A stretch of DNA of 64,000 nt from Deltaproteobacteria bacterium IMCC39524 (GTDB lineage: Bacteria > Desulfobacterota > Desulfuromonadia > Desulfuromonadales > BM103), in contig JARUHJ010000005.1 in NCBI GenBank assembly GCA_029667085.1, forward strand, positions 248,001 through 312,000. The letters are read 5' to 3'. A model generated the notes under the pieces. It ran no database searches, was not told the DNA's origin, and saw only the letters and a list, made by a program, of their open reading frames with translations. Below, piece by piece: positions 1 through 9,332 of this stretch. Made by a program: the position numbers and the translations under genes. Position 1 is the stretch's first letter. Each line of letters begins with the position of its first letter.

Positions 1-64
1 CACCGTAGGTGCCCATGGCAAAGAGGATCGCGGCAACAGTCATGTAGTGGTAAACAGTTATCAT
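1..64 (-). CDS. nuoK: NADH-quinone oxidoreductase subunit K (N-terminal fragment)
   Basis: Only the first 21 codons lie in the window; the gene continues past position 1. The reading starts at an ATG whose complement is 62-64 and encodes MITVYHYMTVAAILFAMGTY, the start of the first membrane helix expected for NuoK. It follows nuoJ by about 28 bases on the same strand, which is the standard nuo order. NuoK is a small three-helix membrane-arm subunit of complex I. Identification rests on position and the short hydrophobic start. Confidence 0.8.
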   Translation of the reverse strand, partial: MITVYHYMTVAAILFAMGTYG

Positions 65-92
65 TGGTATGTCTCCCGTAGTCCGCTACGCT

Positions 93-596
93 TTAAACTT
101 CTTTTTTGGCGAGAACTACCGCACCGACTATCGCCACCAGTAACAGGATGGAGGCAATTTCAAAGGGCAGCAGGAACTCGGTGAACAACGCCTTACCGAT
201 CAACTCAACATGACCGAAGCTTTCAACCATGTAAGGTGTGACGTCTCCTTCAGCGCCGGTCACGCGACCGCGCTTTATGAAGTACATCACGTTGAACAGT
301 ACCAACAGGCTGGCAATTGCTGACCAGACAATCCCGTGGGTATAACGCTTACGCGCTTCCGTACCCAGGTTGAGCAGCATAATGACAAACAGGATCAAAA
401 CCATGATCGCCCCTGCATAAACCATGATCTGGATCGCCGCCATAAAGGGGGCATGCAGCATGACATAAAAAATGGCCAGGCAGAAAAAGGTATTGACCAG
501 ACCGAGGGCGCTATTGACTGGGCTTTGACAGCGGATTACCAGGAATCCGGAGCCAATGGCAACCAACGCAATCAGATAGAAAAAAATGAGTTCCAT
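93..596 (-). CDS. nuoJ: NADH-quinone oxidoreductase subunit J
   Basis: A 167-residue membrane protein with five hydrophobic helices, the size and helix pattern of NuoJ. It belongs to the membrane arm of complex I, which couples quinone reduction to ion pumping. The segment around YAGAIMVLILFVIMLLN is the conserved NuoJ third helix, the one known in the family to have a pi-bulge. It lies between nuoI (22 bases upstream) and nuoK on the minus strand, in an uninterrupted operon. A long plus-strand reading frame over nuoJ/nuoI is an antisense shadow. Confidence 0.93.
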   Translation of the reverse strand: MELIFFYLIALVAIGSGFLVIRCQSPVNSALGLVNTFFCLAIFYVMLHAPFMAAIQIMVYAGAIMVLILFVIMLLNLGTEARKRYTHGIVWSAIASLLVLFNVMYFIKRGRVTGAEGDVTPYMVESFGHVELIGKALFTEFLLPFEIASILLLVAIVGAVVLAKKEV

Positions 597-617
597 GAAA
601 TTTATGCTCCCCTTGGC

Positions 618-1013
618 TTACTTCAGCAGCCGCTCTTTGGTGAACTGAAAGTCTTCACGCTTATAATTGGCCAGTTCGTAAGCACCCGTCATTTCGATCG
701 CCTCTACCGGGCAGGCTTCTACGCAGTAACCGCAGAAGATGCAACGCAGCATGTCAATCGTATAAACTTTCGGATACTTCTCGCCCTTCTCGTTTTCCGC
801 CGATTCAACCGTGATGCATTTGGCAGGACATACCGTCGGACAAAGGTAACAGGCGACGCACTTTTCGCGGTCCTGAGAAGGAACCAGGCGGTGCAGGCCA
901 CGGAACCGATCGGACGGCTTGAGTTTAACTGTCGGGTACTGCACGGTCGTTGAGTGACCCGGCAGCAGGTGCTTGAAGGTGATGCTCAGACCTTTGGCAA
1001 ATTCTTTGAACAT
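618..1013 (-). CDS. nuoI: NADH-quinone oxidoreductase subunit I (2x[4Fe-4S] ferredoxin-like)
   Basis: A 131-residue protein carrying the two tetranuclear cluster motifs of NuoI: CVACYLCPTVCPAKCI and CIFCGYCVEACPVEAI. In complex I these clusters (N6a/N6b) pass electrons from NuoG toward the quinone-proximal cluster of NuoB. The N-terminal segment (GLSITFKHLLPGHSTTVQYP) is the amphipathic region that lies on the membrane in this family. It is shorter than the mitochondrial homologue but normal for deltaproteobacteria. It sits between nuoH and nuoJ. Confidence 0.95.
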   Translation of the reverse strand: MFKEFAKGLSITFKHLLPGHSTTVQYPTVKLKPSDRFRGLHRLVPSQDREKCVACYLCPTVCPAKCITVESAENEKGEKYPKVYTIDMLRCIFCGYCVEACPVEAIEMTGAYELANYKREDFQFTKERLLK

Positions 1014-1048
1014 GATCAGACCTCTTAAAGACTCAAAGGTAACGGTTA

Positions 1049-2113
1049 TTAGAAAATCACGACCACGAGGCCGGTAATCACAACATTAGCCAGGGCCAGC
1101 GGCAACAATACTTTCCAGCCCATGCGCATCAGTTGGTCATAACGGACACGAGGGAAGGTGGCGCGCAGCCACATGAAGAAGAACATCATCGAGAAGATCT
1201 TCAGCAGCAACCAGACAAAACCGGGGATCATGGTAAAGATACCGATATTGAGAGGAGCGCTCCAGCCACCAAGGAAGAGTGTAGAAGCAATCGCAGCAAT
1301 GACGATCATGTTAGCGTATTCAGCCATGAAAAAGAGTGCGTACTTCATGGACGAGTACTCTGTACAGAAACCGGAGACCAGCTCGCTCTCAGCCTCAGGC
1401 ATATCAAATGGAGTTCGGTTGATTTCAGCCAGGCCGGTAATCATAAAAAGGCCGAAGGCCAGTGGCTGGCTAAAGATGTACCAGTTCGGCACGAAGGAAC
1501 AGACACCCCAGAGATCCTGCTGCTGCAATGCAACAATTTCACGCAGGCTGAGTGTTTCCGAGAGCATGAAGACTGCAATGATCGACACGCCAGCCGCCAG
1601 TTCGTATGAGATCATCTGGGCTGAGGCACGTACGCCGCCGAGCAGAGAGTACTTACTGTTCGATGCCCAGCCGGCAAGAACAATGCCGTAGATCCCCAAA
1701 CCCGCGAAAGCAAGGATGTACAAGATACCGATGTTCAGATCGGTAATCTGCTGGGGAATCAGGAAACCACCCACGCTCAGATCCGGTCCGAAGGGGATTA
1801 CGGCAACCGTAATCAGAGCCGGAACCAGAATCATCATTGGGGCCAATAAAAACGGCACCTTAGTTGACTCAGACGGGATGATGTCCTCCTTGAAGAACAG
1901 CTTGATACCGTCGGCTATCGGCTGTAGTAATCCGTGCCAACCGGTACGCATTGGCCCAAGGCGGGTCTGCATATGACCGATGACTTTTCGCTCACACCAG
2001 GTTGCGTAAGCAACGATGAGCATAGTCACGCCAAAGACAACTACAAGTTTCACCAGCATTATCCCGACAAACAAACCAGGACTGTTAGAGAGGCTCAGCA
2101 TTTCAGGCGTCAT
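1049..2113 (-). CDS. nuoH: NADH-quinone oxidoreductase subunit H
   Basis: A 354-residue polytopic membrane protein with about eight or nine helices. It carries the family signatures CERKVIGHMQTRLGPMRTG near residue 40 and EINRTPFDMPEAESELVSG, an acidic loop facing the quinone site. NuoH forms the entrance of the quinone chamber and the first part of the ion path in complex I. It lies about 98 bases downstream of nuoG, the largest gap within the operon; the gap shows no obvious gene. Confidence 0.96.
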   Translation of the reverse strand: MTPEMLSLSNSPGLFVGIMLVKLVVVFGVTMLIVAYATWCERKVIGHMQTRLGPMRTGWHGLLQPIADGIKLFFKEDIIPSESTKVPFLLAPMMILVPALITVAVIPFGPDLSVGGFLIPQQITDLNIGILYILAFAGLGIYGIVLAGWASNSKYSLLGGVRASAQMISYELAAGVSIIAVFMLSETLSLREIVALQQQDLWGVCSFVPNWYIFSQPLAFGLFMITGLAEINRTPFDMPEAESELVSGFCTEYSSMKYALFFMAEYANMIVIAAIASTLFLGGWSAPLNIGIFTMIPGFVWLLLKIFSMMFFFMWLRATFPRVRYDQLMRMGWKVLLPLALANVVITGLVVVIF

Positions 2114-2211
2114 GATCTTCCTCTTCCTCGTATCAGATTGATCTTAGTGTTGCGATTCTATTCACACCGTAGTGCGCTCAAGTACGCAAAAACGGAGCAT
2201 ATCCATAAATT

Positions 2212-4692
2212 CTATTTGCTGACGGTAACGACGATTACCGGCTCACCTTTATAGAGACGATTCACATTGGCCTCGGCAAAGTGATAAGGAGCGAAAACAA
2301 CCCCTTTTGGTAGTCGATTGCCAACTTTTACTTTCAGTTGCAGTTCAGTCCCGTTGCCAGCCACCTTGACAAGGTCACCGTCAACAACGCTCAACGTTTT
2401 GGCATCTTCACGGCTGACTTCGAGATAAGGCTCAGGAAGAACGGCCATTGGACCTTTAGCCTTCGTGGAAACCGTCCCGCTGTGGTAGAGGGCACTGCCG
2501 GTTACCAACTGGAAATCACCTTTGACAGAACTGCATCCGGTAACAGCAATGACTTTTTTGCAAACAGGCTGCAATATCTCGCCACCCCAGACAACGCCTT
2601 GCGGCCCAATCTCATTGAAGTTGAACTCAGCGTAAGCTGTTGCGATCTTACCAATCTCGGCGAAGATGGCTTCAGGGCCAGTGAAAGTAACTCTACAACC
2701 GAGCTTGGCGGCCAAAGCGGAGAAGATGTCGCCGTCGGTTCGTGCTTCACCAGGGCTCGGAATGCCAGGACGCACCCTTTGAATGCGGCGCTCGGCGTTG
2801 GTAAAAGTTCCATCCTTCTCGGCAAAGGAAGCTGCGGGCAGAACCACGTCAGCCTGCTCGGCGGTGGGCGAGAGGAACAGATCCTGAACCACCAGGAAAG
2901 GAACTTTATCAAAAGCTTTAGCGATCTTGTCTCGATCGGGGTAACTGCTCAGTGGATCTTCAGCGACAACGTAGAGACCGTCCAACTTACCCTCAGCGGC
3001 TGCGTCGAGCATCTGCTGAGCACCTTTACCACCGTTTTGCGGCAGGATGCCGAGGTCAATCGCCCCCTGGCTGTTTGACTTCTCACCGCAGAGATACAAG
3101 CCACTGCCTTCGCGACCAGGGATACCGACAAGCAGAGCCAGGTTGGCTGCAGCTATTGCCAGTTCTTTATTAAGACCTTGATACGGCATGCCGTAGGCCA
3201 TCAAGATTGCACTGTTTTCAGCGCCCGCCAGTTGTCTTGCTGTCGCCTGCAAAGTTTCGAGGTCAACACCAGTACGCTCTGCAACCTGAGCCGGCTCAAA
3301 GTCAGCCAGGGCAGCTTTGAGCTCTTCAAGACCTTCAATGCCTTCAGTCTGAGCCAGGCCTTCATCGAGAAGAAGCCTTGCCATAGCATTGAGAACATCA
3401 AGCTCAAGACCGGGGCGACTCAGAAGTGTTTTGGCGCCAGGAAGTTTATCAAGCTTGCCTTTTTTGTCAGCGACAATAGCGAGCTTCGCTCCATTGCGAC
3501 GAATGGCCTGATTGACCACCATGCCGACAACAGGATGGGTTTCGTAAAAGTCTGAACGAATGGCCAGAATGATGTTTGCTTTTTCAATTTGCGGGAAGGC
3601 TGCGGTTGAGGCGGCAACACCGATAGTCTCTACCAGGCCTTCGGTGACACCTTTGTAACACTCGCCGCCGGAGTGATCGAGGTTCTCTGTGCCAACCTCT
3701 TTCGCGACCTGTTTGAGAAGATAAAGCTCCTCATTGGTCAGGCGTGCTCCCGACAAAATGCCGGCACCTTGTCCCTGCTGCGCTTTGGAAAGGCCATCGG
3801 CCACCACCTGCAGCGCCTCATCCCAATCAGTTTCAACCAGCTCTCCGTTCTTACGAACCAGCGGCTTGGTCAGGCGGTCTTCATGGTTGACATAGGAGTA
3901 ACCAAAACGACCACGCACACAGAGATTGCCGTCGTTGACGCCAATTTTGTCATTGAAACGGATCGTCTCAACCTTATTGTCCTTAACACCCAGGGTAACG
4001 GTACAACCATTACCGCAGTAACCGCAGACCGAATCAACTTCCTTGAGTTGCCAGGGGCGGGCCTTAAACTTGAAGGGCCGTGGCAAGAGAGCACCAACCG
4101 GGCACATGGAGAGACATTGACCGCAGAATTCACAGTCCAGGCCACGATCATACGCTGTGGCAATTTTGGTCTCAAAGCCACGATTGATAAATGAGTAGGA
4201 ACCGTAACCAACGATTTCGTCACAGACGCGGACGCATTTGCCGCAGAGTACGCAACGGTTCATGTTGCGTTCGATCAGTGGATTGACTTCATCTGTTGGC
4301 AGATCGAATTTCTCACCTTCGAAGCGGTTGGAGATCGATTCGAATTCATACGCCAGATCCTGCAGATCACATTCACCGCCCTTGTCACAAACAGGGCAAT
4401 CAAGAACGTGGTTAACCAGCAGGAACTCCATCACCGTCTTACGGACCTTCTTGATCTCATCCGAAGTAGTGATCACGACCATACCTTCACTAACCGGTGT
4501 CGTGCAGGAAGGAATCAAACGCCCCTTCATCTGCTCAACCTCCACCAGGCAGACCCGGCAGGCGCCATAAGGCAGCAACTTCTTGGCATAGCAGAGAACC
4601 GGAATATGGATTCCAGCCTCTTTGGCAGCTTCGTAAATCGTCGCTGTCTTGCTGACCGTGACCTGTTTACCGTCGATTGTCAGGTTAACCAT
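2212..4692 (-). CDS. nuoG: NADH-quinone oxidoreductase subunit G
   Basis: An 826-residue peripheral-arm subunit. In order it has an N-terminal 2Fe-2S domain (CYAKKLLPYGACRVC, then a Cys near residue 63), the HxxxC/CxxxxxC region HVLDCPVCDKGGECDLQ, two ferredoxin clusters (CVLCGKCVRVC and CEFCGQCLSMCP), and a molybdopterin-oxidoreductase fold opened by CGYCGNGCTVTLGV. NuoG carries the long electron wire between NuoF and NuoI. The CxxCxxxC motif at the molybdopterin-fold entry suggests that the extra N7-type cluster is present. The gene starts about 40 bases after nuoF. Confidence 0.95.
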   Translation of the reverse strand: MVNLTIDGKQVTVSKTATIYEAAKEAGIHIPVLCYAKKLLPYGACRVCLVEVEQMKGRLIPSCTTPVSEGMVVITTSDEIKKVRKTVMEFLLVNHVLDCPVCDKGGECDLQDLAYEFESISNRFEGEKFDLPTDEVNPLIERNMNRCVLCGKCVRVCDEIVGYGSYSFINRGFETKIATAYDRGLDCEFCGQCLSMCPVGALLPRPFKFKARPWQLKEVDSVCGYCGNGCTVTLGVKDNKVETIRFNDKIGVNDGNLCVRGRFGYSYVNHEDRLTKPLVRKNGELVETDWDEALQVVADGLSKAQQGQGAGILSGARLTNEELYLLKQVAKEVGTENLDHSGGECYKGVTEGLVETIGVAASTAAFPQIEKANIILAIRSDFYETHPVVGMVVNQAIRRNGAKLAIVADKKGKLDKLPGAKTLLSRPGLELDVLNAMARLLLDEGLAQTEGIEGLEELKAALADFEPAQVAERTGVDLETLQATARQLAGAENSAILMAYGMPYQGLNKELAIAAANLALLVGIPGREGSGLYLCGEKSNSQGAIDLGILPQNGGKGAQQMLDAAAEGKLDGLYVVAEDPLSSYPDRDKIAKAFDKVPFLVVQDLFLSPTAEQADVVLPAASFAEKDGTFTNAERRIQRVRPGIPSPGEARTDGDIFSALAAKLGCRVTFTGPEAIFAEIGKIATAYAEFNFNEIGPQGVVWGGEILQPVCKKVIAVTGCSSVKGDFQLVTGSALYHSGTVSTKAKGPMAVLPEPYLEVSREDAKTLSVVDGDLVKVAGNGTELQLKVKVGNRLPKGVVFAPYHFAEANVNRLYKGEPVIVVTVSK

Positions 4693-4731
4693 CGTGTCCT
4701 CTTATCGTCAGTGATAGACTTAAAATAGTGA

Positions 4732-6513
4732 CTATTCAATCGCCATGAAGCGGCAGGCGTCGTAGCAGGATGTACACTCAGTGCATGCCTCACGGTCAAT
4801 CACTGCAACCTGGCCCTTTTCCCACTGGATACAGTCAACCGGGCAGACCCGCGGGCAGATACCGCACTTTTTACATTTCTCTTCAATAACTTTGAAATGC
4901 AGCAGCGGCTTGCATGCATGAGACGGGCACTCTTTCTCTTTGATATGAGCCTCGTACTCGTGACGGAAATATCGAAGGGTGGAAAGTACCGGGTTTGGTG
5001 CTGTTTGACCGAGGCCGCAAAGCGAGCTTTTCTTGATGTCGTAAGCCATGCTTTCCAGCAACTCCAGATCGCCTTCACGACCCTCGCCCTGAGTGATCCG
5101 CTCGAGAATTTCAAGCATAATCTTCAGACCGATACGGCAAGGGATACATTTGCCGCAGGACTCTACACGGGTAAAATTGAGGAAGAAGCGGGCAATGTCG
5201 ACCATGCAGGTGGTCTCATCCATAACAACCAGACCACCGGAACCCATCATCGCACCAGCTTTGATCAGCGAGTCGTAATCGACTTCGGCGTCAAGGGCTT
5301 CAGCGGGAAGGCAACCACCCGAGGGGCCGCCGGCCTGAACGGCTTTGAACTTACGGTTATTGAGAATGCCGCCACAAACATCGTAGATGACTTCCTTCAT
5401 CGTGGTTCCGGCAGGAACCTCGACCAGACCCGTATGCTTGACCTTACCGGTCAGGGCAAAGATTTTGGTGCCCTTGGTGCCTTCGGTACCGATTGAGGAA
5501 TACCAATCGGCGCCGTTGTAGAGGATATATGCAACGTTGGCGAACGTCTCAACGTTATTGATATTGGTCGGCTTGCCCCAGAGACCTTTGACTGCAGGAA
5601 ACGGAGGGCGAGGACGTGACATGCCGCGCTCACCTTCGATTGAAGCCATCAGAGCTGTTTCTTCACCGCAGACAAAAGCACCGGCACCAGCCTTGATCCG
5701 CATCTCGAATTCAAAGCCAAGACCCATACAGTCCTTACCGAGGAAACCCTTCTCGGTGCAGACGTCAATCGCTTTTTGCAAACGCTTGATCGCCAATGGA
5801 TATTCAGCTCGGCAGTAAACATAGCCAAACTTACAACCGATAGCATAAGCGGCGATCATCATGCCTTCAATCAAGCCGTAGGGGTCGCCTTCGAGAACCG
5901 AGCGGTCCATAAACGCGCCCGGATCACCTTCGTCAGCGTTGCAGATCAGGTACTTGTTCTCACCTGGAGTGGCCTTACAGAAAGACCACTTGACGCCGGT
6001 GGGGAAACCACCGCCACCACGGCCGCGCAAACCGGACTTCTTGACTTCCTCAATAACTTCATCGGGAGTCATGGTCACAGCTTTTTTGATGCCGGTAAAA
6101 CCTTTATTGGCGAGGAAATCATCAAGACTCTCGGCGTCAATCGTACCGCAACGGGAGAAGATGATCCGCTGTTGCTTCTCAAGGAACTTGTTATAGTATT
6201 TTCCCGCTATCTTCTTTTCAACGGCCTCGTTCTTGAGCATGTGCTCTTCAACGATCTGCGGCACCAGCTCAGCAGTCACAAAGTCGTAGGTCACAGCTTC
6301 CTGGCCAGGCAAGATGACATCAACCAGAACGTCGTTGGCGCACAGGCCGCGGCAACCGGTCTTCTTGATGTCGCAACGCTTGCCAATCTTGGCTTCTACG
6401 CCCTGCTTCTCAAACTCTGCTTCAAAAGCGTCTATGACACTCTGGGCGCCAGAGGCGTAGCCACCGGTTCCGGTGCAGATAAGTACTTGGATATTTTCAG
6501 CTGTTTCGGCCAT
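4732..6513 (-). CDS. nuoF: NADH-quinone oxidoreductase subunit F, with extra N- and C-terminal redox domains
   Basis: A 593-residue FMN/NADH subunit, much longer than the roughly 430-residue canonical NuoF. Residues 1-95 form a thioredoxin-like [2Fe-2S] domain (C...C spacing with KKTGCRGLCANDV). The core has the glycine-rich NADH loop GLRGRGGGGFPTGVKW, the FMN region, and the N3 cluster motif ESCGKCIPCRIG. The C-terminus adds two ferredoxin clusters (CKKCGICPRVCPVDC and CTECTSCYDAC). This layout resembles HndC/HydB-type subunits of NADP-reducing and bifurcating enzymes, but here it sits in a complete nuo operon, as is seen in Geobacter relatives. Confidence 0.93.
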   Translation of the reverse strand: MAETAENIQVLICTGTGGYASGAQSVIDAFEAEFEKQGVEAKIGKRCDIKKTGCRGLCANDVLVDVILPGQEAVTYDFVTAELVPQIVEEHMLKNEAVEKKIAGKYYNKFLEKQQRIIFSRCGTIDAESLDDFLANKGFTGIKKAVTMTPDEVIEEVKKSGLRGRGGGGFPTGVKWSFCKATPGENKYLICNADEGDPGAFMDRSVLEGDPYGLIEGMMIAAYAIGCKFGYVYCRAEYPLAIKRLQKAIDVCTEKGFLGKDCMGLGFEFEMRIKAGAGAFVCGEETALMASIEGERGMSRPRPPFPAVKGLWGKPTNINNVETFANVAYILYNGADWYSSIGTEGTKGTKIFALTGKVKHTGLVEVPAGTTMKEVIYDVCGGILNNRKFKAVQAGGPSGGCLPAEALDAEVDYDSLIKAGAMMGSGGLVVMDETTCMVDIARFFLNFTRVESCGKCIPCRIGLKIMLEILERITQGEGREGDLELLESMAYDIKKSSLCGLGQTAPNPVLSTLRYFRHEYEAHIKEKECPSHACKPLLHFKVIEEKCKKCGICPRVCPVDCIQWEKGQVAVIDREACTECTSCYDACRFMAIE

Positions 6514-6531
6514 AAAATCCTCGGTGAGTTA

Positions 6532-7032
6532 TCAATCCAGCTCTTGGTATTTTTTGATGACTTCGTCCGTCTTCTGGACCGTCAAAGAACCGTAGGTTCC
6601 ATCATTGACCATAATGACCGGCGCCATACCGCAGGCACCAATACAGGCCACATATTCAGCGGTAAACTTAAGGTCTTCTGTGGTTTCGGCATGACCGACA
6701 CCCAGGCGCTCCTTGATGATGTCTGCAATCCGACCTGCGCCCTTAACGTGACAAGCCGTCCCCATACAGACACGAATAATGTATTTTCCACGAGGTTCCA
6801 GATGAAACTGAGCGTAGAACGTCAGCACCCCGTAAATCTGACTGGTATAGACGTTCAAACGTTCGGCGGTGAGATGTACCGTTGGCTCGGGGATATAACC
6901 GTAGAACTCCTGGATTTCCTGAAGTGCCGGCATCAGAGCACCTGGAAAATCAACATACTTGTCGAGAATCTGGTTCGCTCCGGTCAGGTCTGTATCCTGC
7001 TCTGCAACAGTTGCTTCGACTGCTTCACTCAT
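6532..7032 (-). CDS. nuoE: NADH-quinone oxidoreductase subunit E ([2Fe-2S] thioredoxin-like)
   Basis: A 166-residue protein with the four-cysteine [2Fe-2S] motif of the 24-kDa subunit: GTACHVKGA followed by CIGACGMAP. It holds cluster N1a and packs on NuoF near the FMN. An N-terminal helical bundle (about residues 15-75) precedes the thioredoxin-like domain, as is usual for full-length NuoE. It lies 18 bases upstream of nuoF and 26 bases after nuoD, so NADH-dehydrogenase-module genes are embedded in the operon rather than missing as in ferredoxin-type complex I. Confidence 0.95.
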   Translation of the reverse strand: MSEAVEATVAEQDTDLTGANQILDKYVDFPGALMPALQEIQEFYGYIPEPTVHLTAERLNVYTSQIYGVLTFYAQFHLEPRGKYIIRVCMGTACHVKGAGRIADIIKERLGVGHAETTEDLKFTAEYVACIGACGMAPVIMVNDGTYGSLTVQKTDEVIKKYQELD

Positions 7033-7058
7033 GGCTGATTCCTTATCCTCGCAGCAGG

Positions 7059-8237
7059 TTAGCGGTCGATCTCACCCAGAACGATGTCTAGAGTTCCGAT
7101 AACCGCAACAACGTCTGCAATCATCGAACCTTCGCACATCTTGGGCAAGGCCTGGAGGTTAATGAAAGAAGCCGGGCGAATCTTCATACGATGCGGCCGG
7201 GGCGAACCGTCAGAAACCAGGTAAAAGCCGACTTCACCTTTGGGGTTTTCCACACCGACATACACTTCACCGGCGTCCGGCTTAAAGCCTTCGCTGATAA
7301 TCTTAAAATGATGAATCAAACCTTCGATTGTATTCACAGTGTCTTGCTTGGACGGAAGAACAATTTTAGGCGCATCAGCCAGCACTGGGCCGGGCTTCAA
7401 TTTGTCGAGAGCCTGGTGGATGATTTTGCAGGACTCACGCATCTCCCTGAGACGAGCGACATAACGAGCCCATGTGTCGCAGCCCTCTTCGACAACAACC
7501 TCAAAATCGTAATTTTCGTAGCCGGAGTAAGGCTGATCACGACGCAAGTCCCAATCAACACCGGAACCGCGCAAGGAAGGACCGGTGACACCGAGATCAA
7601 TCGCGTCCTCAGCACTGATGACACCGACATTCTGAATACGCTTTTGCCAGATCTTGTTGCCGGTCAACAGACCCTCATAAGTATCCAGATGACCAGGCAT
7701 CGTGTCGATGAAGTCACGAATCTCTTTATCAAGCCCCTCGGGCAAATCAGCAGAGAGACCACCAACGCGGAAGTAGTTCGAGGTCATCCGAGCGCCCGAA
7801 ACCTTCTCGTAGATATTCATGATGTGCTCACGCTCGCGGAAGGCATAGATGAAAACGGTCATGGCGCCGATATCGAGAGCATGGCATGCCAACCAGACCA
7901 GGTGACTCTTGAGACGGGTCAATTCGGCGAGCAGAACCCGGACAACCTGCGCACGCTCTGGAATCTCATCCGTTATACCAAGCAACTTTTCCACGGCCAG
8001 TACGTAGCCGAGATTGTTATGCATGGGAGCCAGGTAGTCGAGTCGATCGGTCAGGGGCAACACCTGGTGATAAGTACGGTGTTCCGCCAACTTCTCTACA
8101 CCGCGGTGCAAAAAGCCAATATGCGGTGTCGCTTTGCGGACAATTTCGCCATCCAACTCGAGGACCAACTGCAACACCCCGTGAGTTGAGGGATGCTGTG
8201 GACCCATATTGATGGTCATGGTTTCATGATTCGCCAT
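7059..8237 (-). CDS. nuoD: NADH-quinone oxidoreductase subunit D (49-kDa)
   Basis: A 392-residue protein beginning MANHETMTINMGPQHPSTHG; the GPQHPSTHG loop lines the quinone-head site in this family. Later come the hydrogenase-derived features, including the RGSGVDWDLR stretch and a C-terminal DIVLGEIDR ending. A 44-codon in-frame extension exists, but I place the start at 8237, where GAGGCAG precedes the ATG and the conserved N-terminus begins. NuoD is separate from NuoC here, unlike the fused NuoCD of enterobacteria. Confidence 0.95.
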   Translation of the reverse strand: MANHETMTINMGPQHPSTHGVLQLVLELDGEIVRKATPHIGFLHRGVEKLAEHRTYHQVLPLTDRLDYLAPMHNNLGYVLAVEKLLGITDEIPERAQVVRVLLAELTRLKSHLVWLACHALDIGAMTVFIYAFREREHIMNIYEKVSGARMTSNYFRVGGLSADLPEGLDKEIRDFIDTMPGHLDTYEGLLTGNKIWQKRIQNVGVISAEDAIDLGVTGPSLRGSGVDWDLRRDQPYSGYENYDFEVVVEEGCDTWARYVARLREMRESCKIIHQALDKLKPGPVLADAPKIVLPSKQDTVNTIEGLIHHFKIISEGFKPDAGEVYVGVENPKGEVGFYLVSDGSPRPHRMKIRPASFINLQALPKMCEGSMIADVVAVIGTLDIVLGEIDR

Positions 8238-8290
8238 ATTTCTGCCTCGTCTATATTCAGATACGTGCTTGAGTTTACGCGAAAAGTCTC

Positions 8291-8773
8291 TTACTGCAGA
8301 CGACCCTGGTAAGGCTCGCGATCCGGGCCCTGAACCGGGTAGTCCTTGCGTAGCGGATGGCCTTCCCAATCAGCCGGCAAAAGAATGCGTCGTGGATCCG
8401 GATGGTTATTGAACGTAATCCCCATCAGGTCCCAGCATTCGCGCTCCAACCAATTGGCCGTTGCCCAGACACCGCTTACGGTATCGATCGTTGTATCAGA
8501 CTCTTCAACCGGTGCCTTTACGCGAAGACGCGTGTGGGTCCCGATATTGTAGAGCTGGTAGACCACCATAAAGCGGGGGGCCTGACCCATGTAATCAACA
8601 CCACAGAGATCGGTCAGAAAGTTAAAGCCGACGTCTTCCTTGAGGAAGGTGCAAACAGCTACAATTTCCTCTTTCTTGACAACAACAGTAGTCTCACCGC
8701 GAAACTCGATGACCTCGAGCACTGTCTCGCCAAACTTGGCTTTCAGCTTATCAACAGTAGCCTGTACACTCAT
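8291..8773 (-). CDS. nuoC: NADH-quinone oxidoreductase subunit C (30-kDa)
   Basis: A 160-residue protein with the NuoC signature ERECWDLMGITFNNHPDPRR followed by LRKDYPVQGP near the C-terminus. It is a structural subunit of the connecting module, without cofactors, that binds NuoD and NuoI. The gene lies between nuoB and nuoD on the minus strand with short gaps on both sides, consistent with a single transcript. Confidence 0.95.
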   Translation of the reverse strand: MSVQATVDKLKAKFGETVLEVIEFRGETTVVVKKEEIVAVCTFLKEDVGFNFLTDLCGVDYMGQAPRFMVVYQLYNIGTHTRLRVKAPVEESDTTIDTVSGVWATANWLERECWDLMGITFNNHPDPRRILLPADWEGHPLRKDYPVQGPDREPYQGRLQ

Positions 8774-8825
8774 AACGGTTGTATCCTGTCTATCTGGGTT
8801 AAAGTTGCCAGTCAGTCGAAGCGTT

Positions 8826-9332
8826 TCAGCCAGCGATCCGCTCGCCTACGCCGATAGAAGCACCAAAGCTATTGCGCTCTTTCATGATCTGCTCCTGAAG
8901 CTTCATAATGCCGTAGAGCAGACCTTCCGGACGAGGGGGGCAACCAGGCACATAAACATCAACCGGCAAGATCTCATCAACGCCCTGCACCGTGCTGTAG
9001 GTATCAAAGACACCACCCGAACAAGCACATGCGCCCATTGCAATAACGTAACGCGGCTCCGGCATTTGCTCATAAACAGTCTGGATAACCGGCACCATTT
9101 TCTTGGTCACAGTTCCCGCAATAATAATGACATCGGCCTGACGCGGTGAGGCGCGGAAGAGCACACCAAAGCGGTCGAGGTCGAACCGAGCAGCACCCGT
9201 AGCCATCATCTCGATAGCGCAGCAGGCAAGTCCAAAGGTCAGCGGCCAGAGAGATCTGGCACGGGACCAGTTGACGATCGTGTCCAGCGACGTGGTAATA
9301 ACGTTATTACCTAGAGTTTCCTCTACTCCCAT
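8826..9332 (-). CDS. nuoB: NADH-quinone oxidoreductase subunit B ([4Fe-4S] cluster N2)
   Basis: A 168-residue protein carrying the N2 cluster ligands: the adjacent CC pair in [12 protein letters not shown], a Cys in GACACSGG, and [10 protein letters not shown]2 passes electrons directly to quinone. I choose the ATG at 9332 (MGVEETLG) over the upstream in-frame start at 9353, because AAGGAG lies seven bases before it and homologues begin there. The start overlaps the end of nuoA by 10 bases, implying translational coupling. Confidence 0.95.
   Translation of the reverse strand: MGVEETLGNNVITTSLDTIVNWSRARSLWPLTFGLACCAIEMMATGAARFDLDRFGVLFRASPRQADVIIIAGTVTKKMVPVIQTVYEQMPEPRYVIAMGACACSGGVFDTYSTVQGVDEILPVDVYVPGCPPRPEGLLYGIMKLQEQIMKERNSFGASIGVGERIAG

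Noticed and set aside
336-953. 205-residue plus-strand frame opposite nuoJ/nuoI
   Set aside because: Antisense shadow of two recognised complex I genes, with no ribosome binding site or domain.
5776-7038. 420-residue plus-strand open frame opposite nuoF/nuoE
   Set aside because: It lies antisense to strongly conserved genes, and its product has no family features; it is a mirror of codon bias.
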